A stretch of 50,614 nucleotides of DNA from DATMNI01 sp035570275 (GTDB lineage: Bacteria; Acidobacteriota; Terriglobia; Bryobacterales; Bryobacteraceae): assembly GCA_035570275.1 (NCBI GenBank), contig DATMNI010000223.1, forward strand, positions 1 to 50,614, in the 5' to 3' direction. This document shows positions 25,688 through 32,981 of the stretch, piece after piece. Made by a program: the position numbers and the translations under genes. The notes below the pieces were generated by a model. It searched no databases. It saw only the letters and a list, made by a program, of their open reading frames with translations, and was not told where the DNA came from. The stretch's first letter is position 1, and each line of letters opens with the position of its first letter.

Positions 25688-25724
25688 ATGGAGGGATTCT
25701 ATATGAAGATAAACTATATGTCAA
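25684..25724 (-). promoter_or_regulatory. Leaderless-type promoter of the second PadR gene with CTATATG repeats
   Basis: On the minus strand, TTGACA (25719-25724), a 17-bp spacer, then TAGAAT (25696-25701). The ATG begins eight bases past the -10, so transcription would start within about three bases of the start codon. CTATATG occurs at 25699-25705 and 25714-25720 (15-bp period), and CCATATGG (25684-25691) is a palindrome over the start codon. Confidence 0.6.
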
Positions 25725-25791
25725 CCGCGGATCGTTGCTGTCGCTTAGTGCCTGTGGATCGTTGCCGGCCGCTGCTGGAAAAACCCGGCGC

Positions 25792-27830
25792 CTATCTGGG
25801 CGGCGTCGGAGGCTTCTGCAGGGAACGGATTTCCTCCCCGTGCTCCCGGATACTCTGCTGCAACTCATCGGAGCGATTGACCCGGCGGCGCGATCGAGGG
25901 CCCGTTGATTCAGCTCCAGGGCGGCGTGGGCGTCGCCATGATGGACGAAATGCATGGCGATGGAATCCAGGAGTTGAACGTGCTCATAGCCGAACGCCCA
26001 GGTGCGACGGGTGGAGATATCGATGGTCTTTAGATACAGCTTCGCGGCGTCGGGCCAGCGGCCCGCTTGCGCGTTGGCTGCGGCGAGGTCGCGGGTGCCC
26101 TGTTCAACCTGCTCGCTGTTGGCTCCGTAGGTGGATGCCCGAAGCTCGCGGAGTTGCTCCAGATACGCAATGCTCGCGGCCGGCCCGCCGGTCGCGCCGG
26201 CAAGCCATGCGCGCTCCTGAAGCACTGGTTCCATTTTCCTGGACATGGCTCCGCAACAGGCGCGGACAGCGGTCTCCGCGCGCAGCAGCAGATCGCGGGC
26301 GCGGTCCGGCTGGCCCAGGAATCCGCGATAGAAATTGGCCCAATCGGTCAACTCCCCGGTGAAGCGCGTGTCGTCCGGCGAGTGGCGGCGCTCGCGTAAC
26401 GACAACGCGATGGAAGCCACCTGCGACGCTTCCGGATTGTGATCGCCAGCCATCGACTGCGCCAGGTGGCGGAACCCGAACTGCTCGCCGTTGTCCCGCC
26501 CGGTGGCGCTGTCGGCAATCTCCTGCGCCACGCGCACGGCTTCGGCCGGTTTGCCCGCGCGGACGAGCGCTTCGGCGTGGGCGAACTGGTCAACACTCGG
26601 CGGCTGGAGGTGAGGAAACGCCGCGCGGTTGGCGTCTATGCCGCGCTTCAAGAGCGCGTCGGCTTCTTCGACATGCCCCTGCTCTCTGCGAAGGTACGAC
26701 AGGCTCAGAAGGGCCGATGGCAAGGCGAACTTGTCGGATGTTTCAACGGTTTGCGCAAGCTGAAGCCTTTCGCGGGCCAGCCTTTCGGCCGCATCGTAAT
26801 CGCCGGCGGAACGGCGGTTCTCAAACAGATAGTTCAGCGCGCTCCGGTATTCGGGGCTGTTGGTGCCGTGCTTTTGTTCGGCATGTTGAAGCGCCGTAGC
26901 CAGAAGGACTCTTGCATCTTCGCTGCGCCCGGCGGCGACTTCGAGGTTAGCGAGCGTGATGAGCTCGTTCGTCAGCAGCCCGCTCGAATCCGGCGCCGCC
27001 AAGGCTTGAGCTTCGCGAAACCTGACAATCCGTTCCTCAATCGCCAGAGCTTCCGTGGCCGAACCGTGCAAGCTAAGAAAGCCGGCGAGTTGCTGCATAA
27101 CGCCGAGACGTTCTTCCTGGTTGAGAGAGGTTTGCGCGAGTCGATCATTGTACAGAGCCTCGGCATCTGTAATGCGGCCGTGATTGCTATAAAACGCCGC
27201 CATGGAACTGCGTGGCTCGCCGACAAACGCCAGGCGCGGCCCAGGCGAGCTATAAAACCTCTGGATCACCACCTCCGAAAGATCCGGCGGCGGAGAATTG
27301 AGCGTGGTGCGGTACAGATCCTCGGCCTCGCTGAGATCGCCCTCCTGTTCGCGAACGAACGCCAGGCTCTGCAGGAACGCGGTGTAGAGGGGACTCTTGT
27401 GAGCCGAGCGATTCTCGATCGCCAGGGACGATCGGAGAACGCTTTCGGCTTTCACATACTCCGAATTCCGGATCAGGTAATCGGCAAGCATGTATTGGAT
27501 ACGGAGCCCGACGACCTGCAGTCTGGGAGTGTCGCACAGGGCTGCAGCCTCGGCGTAGACGGCCTCGGCGCGAAGATCGCGTCCCAGAACGGCATAGATG
27601 CGAGAAGCGGTGTGGACGCCCTCGAGAAAACCGGGGTCGGCCGGCCCGGCGGCGCGTACCGCGGCCCACCCCTTTTCAGCCGAAACGGCAGCATCGGCGG
27701 CTAATCCGTTAATCAAGCCGCGGTCCGCGTCGTCGAAGTACTTCGACCCGGCGCTGCGGGCCTCAGTAGCTGCGAACGATGCTGCCAATAGTACGATGCC
27801 GGCGAGAATTGCGCCCCGCAATGTTCTCAC
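25792..27830 (-). CDS. Exported TPR protein, frameshifted near the C-terminus
   Basis: A protein of about 680 residues with a signal peptide (LRGAILAGIVLLAASFAATEA) and many TPR-type helical pairs, for example VYAEAAALCDTPRL, NEPY-less units such as ADYLIRNSEYVKAESVL, LQSLAFVREQEGDLSEAEDLY, ITDAEALYNDRLAQTSL, YDAAERLARERLQLAQ, HVEEADALLKRGIDANR and GDAHAALELNQRALDRA. At about 25867-25891 the sensible protein continues in a different frame as DELQQSIREHGEEIRSLQ, a coiled-coil-like tail ending at TAG 25792-25794. Without the shift the original frame runs through the PadR promoter and into that gene, which is implausible. It starts with GTG (27828-27830). Either a one-base deletion, a sequencing error or recoding. 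Function unknown. Confidence 0.7.
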
Positions 27831-27918
27831 GCGTCAATTATCGCCAGAGAAGGCAGTGGGCTTGCCGTTCAGTCGCGTGTATCGACTGCGTCCATGGCAG
27901 TTCGAGCCGGCTCGATGA

Positions 27919-28986
27919 TCAGTGGGGCGACATACTAAGCCTGTTGTCGCGCTCCGAGGCTGCCAGATCTGCGCGGGTTTTTGCCATAAGCGCAGAGATG
28001 CCGCCATTGTCACGAATGTAAGCATCCAAACCTTGCGATTGGATTTGGCGCAATGGGGCCGCAAGAGTAGTCCATCCAAGGGTGGGGGATTCTGCATCAG
28101 TGCCAGCACCTGGGGGGCGTCGCAGGAGCGTTGAAGGGAGGGAGCCAACAGTGCAGTGCCTGGCTGGGACGGATTGCTTTGCGAACGCGGCAACCAAAGC
28201 GGAAGCTTCGCAGCTTCGTCTCCTTCCCCTTTGACGAAGCGTACCCTTCCTGAACGCTTCGACCGATTGGTTGCCCTTCAAGGCGGGCAGGAATGTCCAA
28301 GTGGCCAGACTGCCCCTAAGCAGCTCAGACGCGGATTCGGACCCGTAAATAGCATGAATGTTTTTCACGGAGCCGCTCGAATCGACAGTGAATTCGAGGA
28401 CGGCGCTTTCGTTCGAGAATTCGCGATAATCAGCCTTCGGCATCGTGCCATCCTTGAAGACTGGCGGCGCGACGCTTGCTTCAGAAGGGAAAGCTATCGT
28501 ACCTGAAGCCCACCAGGGTCCCGCCCACCCCCACCCTTGATGGAAGTTCACGTTGACCTGCGCCTCGGCTGTAACCGCCATCCCATCTTTCATGCTCGGC
28601 TTGAATCGCCATTTCCAGACCGCTTCAATGGCTTTCTCGTCCAATCCGAAGCCCAATGACGTGAGAACCCTGAAATCTCGCGCGGTTCCGTCCGGCTGAA
28701 TGGCTATGGATAGCAGTACCGTCCCCTCAGCGCGTAATTTCCGACCTGCTTCCGAGTATCCCGGCTCCACTTTGGTGGTTAGGACCGGCGGGGACACTCC
28801 GTTGCCAATTCGGTATACACCGTTGGGGCCCATTGTACCCAGTCCAGCCGGAGTAGGTACCTGTTTCGTGGCGTCGCTCACGCGCCCTGGATTAGCTTCC
28901 GAGTCGTTGCCAACTCGACTCACACTGCCGGGACCTGCCGTGTCCGATCCAGCAGGAGTAGGTACCTGCTTCGCGGCGTCGCTCAC
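27919..28986 (-). CDS. TonB C-terminal-domain protein, probably a broken remnant
   Basis: The 355-residue frame opens with a tandem duplication of about 37 residues (VSDAAKQVPTPAG and VSDATKQVPTPAG). A TonB-C domain follows (VEPGYSEAGRKLRAEGTVLL to FKPSMKDGMAVTAEAQVNVNF, with the usual DEKAIEAVWKWRF). A second, weaker TonB-C-like domain follows (YREFSNESAVLEFTVDSSG). After GNQSVEAF the protein becomes Arg-rich and un-family-like, while another frame reads VRFVKGEGDEAAKLPLW, as expected for the domain end. One extra G in the sequence near 28250 explains the switch. In relatives such TonB-C modules sit behind a Ser/Thr kinase, and a kinase fragment does lie immediately upstream, so this may be the rear half of a broken fusion gene. 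Confidence 0.55.
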   Translation of the reverse strand: MSDAAKQVPTPAGSDTAGPGSVSRVGNDSEANPGRVSDATKQVPTPAGLGTMGPNGVYRIGNGVSPPVLTTKVEPGYSEAGRKLRAEGTVLLSIAIQPDGTARDFRVLTSLGFGLDEKAIEAVWKWRFKPSMKDGMAVTAEAQVNVNFHQGWGWAGPWWASGTIAFPSEASVAPPVFKDGTMPKADYREFSNESAVLEFTVDSSGSVKNIHAIYGSESASELLRGSLATWTFLPALKGNQSVEAFRKGTLRQRGRRRSCEASALVAAFAKQSVPARHCTVGSLPSTLLRRPPGAGTDAESPTLGWTTLAAPLRQIQSQGLDAYIRDNGGISALMAKTRADLAASERDNRLSMSPH

Positions 28987-28996
28987 GCCCCCTGGC

Positions 28997-29394
28997 TTAG
29001 GTGCTTCCGATTATTCCGCCTCCGCCTTGGTGAGTAGGGACGGCATGGAAAGGCAGCGCTTCGATCTGCTCCGGCGACATGTAGCTGGGGGTGCCCATCA
29101 CCATACCAGTCAGCGTGGATTGGTCCGTGGTGGTAATCTTCGCGATACCGAAGTCGGCGATTTTTACTCTCATGCCTTTGTCGATCATGATGTTCGCGGG
29201 CTTGATATCCCTGTGAACCACGCCTTTCCAATGGGCATAGTCCAGCGCGGCGGCGGCCTGCCATAGCATTCCGAGAGCGTCGCGCGCGGGATCCTCCGGC
29301 CCGACGCCAGCACCTGGTGAAGCGATACCCCTTCCACCAATTCCATGGCGATGAATGCCAGGTCGCCTTCCTGCCCCACGTCAAAGATAACCAT
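28997..29394 (-). pseudogene. Serine/threonine protein kinase fragment
   Basis: A Hanks-type kinase lacking both ends. One frame gives FDVGQEGDLAFIAMELVEG and LHQVLASGRRIPR. After a two-base slip in a GC run near 29285 another frame continues MLWQAAAALDYAHWKGVVH, the catalytic loop HRDIKPANIMID, the metal motif ADFGIAK, and the activation segment GTPSYMSPEQIEALP, then departs from the family and stops. The glycine-rich loop and the VAIK lysine are missing: upstream of 29394 the sequence belongs instead to a permease relic on the other strand. The rear half of the kinase domain is also absent. Non-functional as a kinase. Confidence 0.8.
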
Positions 29395-29404
29395 CGCTGG
29401 CGCC

Positions 29405-29494
29405 GCGGTTTTGCTGCTCGTCTCATTGCTTGCGGGCTACCTTCCTACGCGCCCGATGAGCCTCGATCCGGTGGATGTTCTCGGGAGCGAGTAA
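29405..29494 (+). pseudogene. Relic of an ADOP permease C-terminus
   Basis: Thirty codons on the plus strand read AVLLLVSLLAGYLPTRPMSL then DPVDVLGSE and TAA. This is the last membrane helix and terminal DP-x-x-x-L motif of the ADOP family (compare the ends RALRVDPVVALRHD and LEPLRALRNE of the two intact copies). Nothing upstream continues the gene: the kinase fragment begins about ten bases away on the other strand. Confidence 0.65.
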
Positions 29495-29556
29495 ACGCTG
29501 GCTGCCTGAAACATTGAGCGCTGCGTCCAGCTTGGCAACTCACCACCAGCTGGACT

Positions 29557-30933
29557 TTAGATTGCAGACACGCCTTCACGCGTCCCCAGGATCTCCAGAT
29601 ACCGCGCCACCGTCTCAATCCCCCGGTAGAAATTCGGCAGGTGGAACTTCTCGTTCGGCGCGTGCAGGTTGTCATCGGGCAGGCCGAAGCCCATCATCAC
29701 GCTCGGAATCCCCAGGTACTTGTCGAACACCCCCACAATCGGAATCGACCCGCCCGACCGGATGTACACCGTCTCCTTGCCGAACGTCTCTTGCAGCGCC
29801 TCGGCCCCGGCCTGGATGAACCGGTTGTCCGGATTGGTGAGCGACGGCGCCCCCGAATGCAGCACCTTCAACTCCGCCGTCACGCCCTTCGGGCAGGCCA
29901 TTTTCACCGCCGCGCGCATTTGCTCGATGGATTCATCCACCCGCTGATCGCCCACCAGCCGCGTGCTGATCTTGGCCACCGCCCGCGCCGGAATCACCGT
30001 CTTCGCGCCTTCGCCCGTGAACCCGCCGCGAATCCCATGTACCTCCACCGTCGGACGCGCCCACACCCGCTCAAACAGCGGCACCCCCGGCTCGCCCACC
30101 AGTTCGCGCGCGCCCATTTCCTTCTCCGTGTATTCCTGGGCGTCGAACGGCAGCCGCGCCCAGGCTGCGCGCTCCTTGGCGTCGGGCGGCGCCACGCGGT
30201 CGTAAAAGCCCGGCACCAGGATGTGCCCGTCGCGGTCCTTCAACGCGCAAATAATCTCAGCCACCGCCTGCATCGGGTTCGGCGCCGCGCCGCCGTAGAC
30301 GCCCGAATGCAGATCGTGACTGGCCCCCTCCACCAGCAGTTCGTAATACACCATGCCGCGCAGCCCCACGCATATGGTGGGCAGTTCGGGAGCGAACATT
30401 TCGGTATCGCACACCACTGCCGCGTCCACAGCCAGCCGCGGCGGCTTGCTCTTCACGTACTCTTCGATGTGTTCGCCGCCGGTCTCTTCCTCGCCTTCCA
30501 GCAGGAACTTCACGTTCACCGGAAGCCTGCCCGTAGCTTTCAATAACCCCTCGACGGCTTTGATCTGAATGTAGACCTGCCCCTTGTCGTCGCAGGCCCC
30601 GCGCGCGAAGATATCGTCCCCCCGCACCTCCGGTTCAAACGGCGGCGACTTCCATTCATCCAGCGGGTCCGGCGGCTGCACATCGTAGTGGCCGTAGAAC
30701 AAGATGGTGGGCTTGCCCGGCGCCCCGAGCCATTCCGCATAGACCAGCGGATTGCCCGTCCCTTCGATCAACTCCGCGGCGGTCATCCCCGCCGCCCGCA
30801 GTTCGTTCAGCGCGAAATCCGCCGCCCGCCGGATATCGCCCTTATGTTCGGAGAGCGTGCTGATGCTCGGAATGCGCAGAAACGTCTTCAACCCTTCGAG
30901 AAACTCGGCTTGGTGCTCCTGATAGTAGTTCAT
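29557..30933 (-). CDS. M20-family dipeptidase
   Basis: A 458-residue zinc dipeptidase of the M20 (ArgE/DapE/CPG2-like) family, acting on small peptides in the cytosol. Metal and catalytic motifs are complete: LFYGHYDVQPP (His, catalytic Asp), RGACDDKGQVY (bridging Asp), LLEGEEETGG (catalytic and ligand Glu), VVCDTEMF (ligand Asp), and the last ligand His in DNLHAPNEKFHLPNF. The dimerisation lid (residues about 200-330) contains HDLHSGVYGG. No signal peptide. The ATG has AGGAG (complement at 30939-30943) five bases upstream. It appears monocistronic and divergent from the AbiE-like operon. Confidence 0.92.
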   Translation of the reverse strand: MNYYQEHQAEFLEGLKTFLRIPSISTLSEHKGDIRRAADFALNELRAAGMTAAELIEGTGNPLVYAEWLGAPGKPTILFYGHYDVQPPDPLDEWKSPPFEPEVRGDDIFARGACDDKGQVYIQIKAVEGLLKATGRLPVNVKFLLEGEEETGGEHIEEYVKSKPPRLAVDAAVVCDTEMFAPELPTICVGLRGMVYYELLVEGASHDLHSGVYGGAAPNPMQAVAEIICALKDRDGHILVPGFYDRVAPPDAKERAAWARLPFDAQEYTEKEMGARELVGEPGVPLFERVWARPTVEVHGIRGGFTGEGAKTVIPARAVAKISTRLVGDQRVDESIEQMRAAVKMACPKGVTAELKVLHSGAPSLTNPDNRFIQAGAEALQETFGKETVYIRSGGSIPIVGVFDKYLGIPSVMMGFGLPDDNLHAPNEKFHLPNFYRGIETVARYLEILGTREGVSAI

Positions 30934-31034
30934 AAGACTCCTACCAGTATGCGTCTTCGAAGGCGCGGGTGAGCATAGACTGGGTGCGCCCGCCCTTCTG
31001 TTCCCAACTGTCCCAGCTGTCCCGATTTACCTAC

Positions 31035-31070
31035 TGTCCACACGTAATGGACAGAATATAATAGTGGACA
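31035..31070 (+). promoter_or_regulatory. Promoter and candidate operator of the AbiE-like operon
   Basis: TATAAT at 31057-31062 is flanked by TGTCCA (31035-31040), TGGACA (31048-31053) and TGGACA (31065-31070). The first two form an inverted repeat with a seven-base gap, and the last two are direct repeats around the -10. The ATG at 31073 lies ten bases past the -10, so the message would have almost no leader. Self-repression by the antitoxin is expected from AbiE biology. Confidence 0.6.
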
Positions 31071-31072
31071 AG

Positions 31073-32134
31073 ATGCCATCCCTCCAAACAGACAACGAAG
31101 CGGCCCTCGATCATCTTCGGTCGCTCCCTTTCGTCCGCAAACTCCGCTTCCTTCCCGCCGATGGTCGCGCGGACCCGGCGCTTGATGGGATTCTCGAAAT
31201 CAAGACCCCTCAGGGGCTATATCGCTTGCCCGTCCAGGTCAAGAGATCGTACCTCGACCGCAGCCTTGTGAACGCCATCATCAGCCGGGTGTCGGGTCGC
31301 AAAATAGCCAGGAAACGAGGCCGGCCAGCGAAGCTGAACGGAAGACTCCTGCTGGCCCGCTACGTCCCTCCCGCCATAGGTGAGCAGTTCGTGGAGTCCG
31401 GCATTTGCTTTGCCGACGTACCGGGCAATATCCATTTGCGGCTGGGAGCGGAGTACAACTGGACGATGCTCGGAAAACGCGAGCCGCCGAAACTGCCGGA
31501 AGCGGAACGCACTACCCCAGCGACGATCCAACTCTTGTTTCAGCTTGCCGCCGAGCCGCCGGCGGCCAAATGGACGGTCCGCGATCTCGCCCGCGCCGCC
31601 GGAATCGGCAAGAGTAAGGTGGCGCAACTCCGGCAGCAGTTTATCCGGGAACGAGTCTTGACTGGCGGAATAGACGGACTCGAGTTTCGCATGACACCAG
31701 CAATCGCCGACCGCCTGGTGGCGGGCTATGGCCAGATTCTGCGGCCCAAACTCCTGCTCGGCCGCTACCGCTATCCAGACGCCTCCGTCGAGCAATTCGT
31801 GGAGCGCCTGTCAAAGGACGCCCGCGCCAAGAAAATGGCGTACGCCCTGACCGGCGGACCCGCAGCCGGCCTGATGCAACATCTTTACCGTGGCCCCGAA
31901 GCTCCAGTCTTCCTCGCCGCGTCCGGCTCTGGAGCGCAACGTCACTTGCGGCTGATACCGGATCGGAACGGGCCGGTAGTCTTGCTTAAGCCTTTCGGTC
32001 AACTTGTCTACGGGCGTGAAGTCGATGGCAAAATGGTCGCCCCTCCCTGGCTAATATATGCTGAATTGTTGACCAGCGGCGATCCCCGGGCGCGCGAGGC
32101 GGCTGAGGAGCTTCGCCGCGAATACCTTCAATGA
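31073..32134 (+). CDS. AbiEi-like (type IV) antitoxin with nuclease-fold-like N-terminus and winged helix
   Basis: A 353-residue protein of the group annotated as type IV antitoxin AbiEi (COG4861-like, by recall). The N-terminal part (DPALDGILEIKTPQGLYRLP then VQVKRSYLDRSL) has the D...(E/Q)xK pattern of restriction-endonuclease-like folds, with Q instead of the usual E. A winged helix follows at about residues 160-205 (KWTVRDLARAAGIGKSKVAQ), then a C-terminal domain ending EAAEELRREYLQ. It is the first gene of a pair, and its TGA overlaps the ATG of the nucleotidyltransferase gene (ATGA). I favour the ATG at 31073, since the in-frame GTG at 31064 lies inside the promoter. Antitoxins of this type repress their own promoter, and repeats are visible there. 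Confidence 0.75.
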   Translation: MPSLQTDNEAALDHLRSLPFVRKLRFLPADGRADPALDGILEIKTPQGLYRLPVQVKRSYLDRSLVNAIISRVSGRKIARKRGRPAKLNGRLLLARYVPPAIGEQFVESGICFADVPGNIHLRLGAEYNWTMLGKREPPKLPEAERTTPATIQLLFQLAAEPPAAKWTVRDLARAAGIGKSKVAQLRQQFIRERVLTGGIDGLEFRMTPAIADRLVAGYGQILRPKLLLGRYRYPDASVEQFVERLSKDARAKKMAYALTGGPAAGLMQHLYRGPEAPVFLAASGSGAQRHLRLIPDRNGPVVLLKPFGQLVYGREVDGKMVAPPWLIYAELLTSGDPRAREAAEELRREYLQ

Positions 32135-32914
32135 TCGAAGTTCTCACTCCCGATCAGATTGCCGACTTGGCCGGGATCAAAGAAATCTGCGATGAAATGC
32201 AAGCCGAACTGGTGGTGATCGGAGCCACGGCGCTGCTCATCCTGCTCGGCGATCTCAGGCGTTTCACGCGCGACGTCGATCTTACCGTAGCGCTCGACCT
32301 CAATGACTTCGACCGTTTGACAAGCCGTCTCGCCAGTATCGGATGGGCATCTTCCGCCAGGCAGGAGCACCGCTGGATTGCCCCGCGCCAGACGATTGTC
32401 GACCTCATCCCCGCTGGCCCCCACCCTTCGCCGCCAGGGCGCCATCACTTGGCCGGTTAGCCAACTCACCATGAGCCTTGCCGGCTTCGACCACGTGTTT
32501 GCCCACGCCGTTCCTGTGCAAATGTCAGGCGGATTGAGCCTCCGCGTTGCGCCACCGGCAGTCACGGCGTTGCTCAAGATCGTCGCCTATATGGAAGACC
32601 CGTACCGGCGGGCGAAAGATCTTCAGGATATGCGTGTCATTCTCGCGCGTTACGAAGAGAATGGCGATCGCCTGTTCTCGGACGCGGTGTTTGATGCGCA
32701 ACTTCCGGACTTCGAATTCGCGAATGCGTTTCTATTTGGCTTGGATTTGCGCGAGTTCGCGACGAACGAGGATGCCGGTTACATCGGTCGATTCCTTGAC
32801 CGCTTTCCGGCACGGGATAGGGAAGGGCGGTTTGAGGAGGACCTTGACTTCGGCACGAAAACCTTTCGCGGTCAGATCGAGGCCTTCAGGGAGGGTTTCA
32901 TCGGCGGGCAATGA
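32131..32914 (+). pseudogene. AbiEii-like nucleotidyltransferase toxin, frameshifted in a C run
   Basis: The N-terminal half (from ATG 32131) reads VVIGATALLILLGDLRRFTR then DVDLTVALDLNDFDRL, the polymerase-beta-type nucleotidyltransferase motif (G-A-T-A-L, TRDVDL with catalytic Asp residues). At 32418-32422 there is a run of five C. The frame then ends at 32460, while the next frame continues smoothly as LRRQGAITWPVSQLTMSLAG and AYMEDPYRRAKDLQDMRVIL to the stop at 32914. Four C would restore a protein of about 260 residues. This may be an inactivating mutation, a phase-variable tract or an assembly error. Partner of the upstream antitoxin by ATGA overlap. Confidence 0.75.
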
Positions 32915-32981
32915 CCCTTCGTTGCTGGAAGCGACCCAGCTTCGTCTCCGCGTCAAATCCGAACTACCCTCCGTGTCCCCT

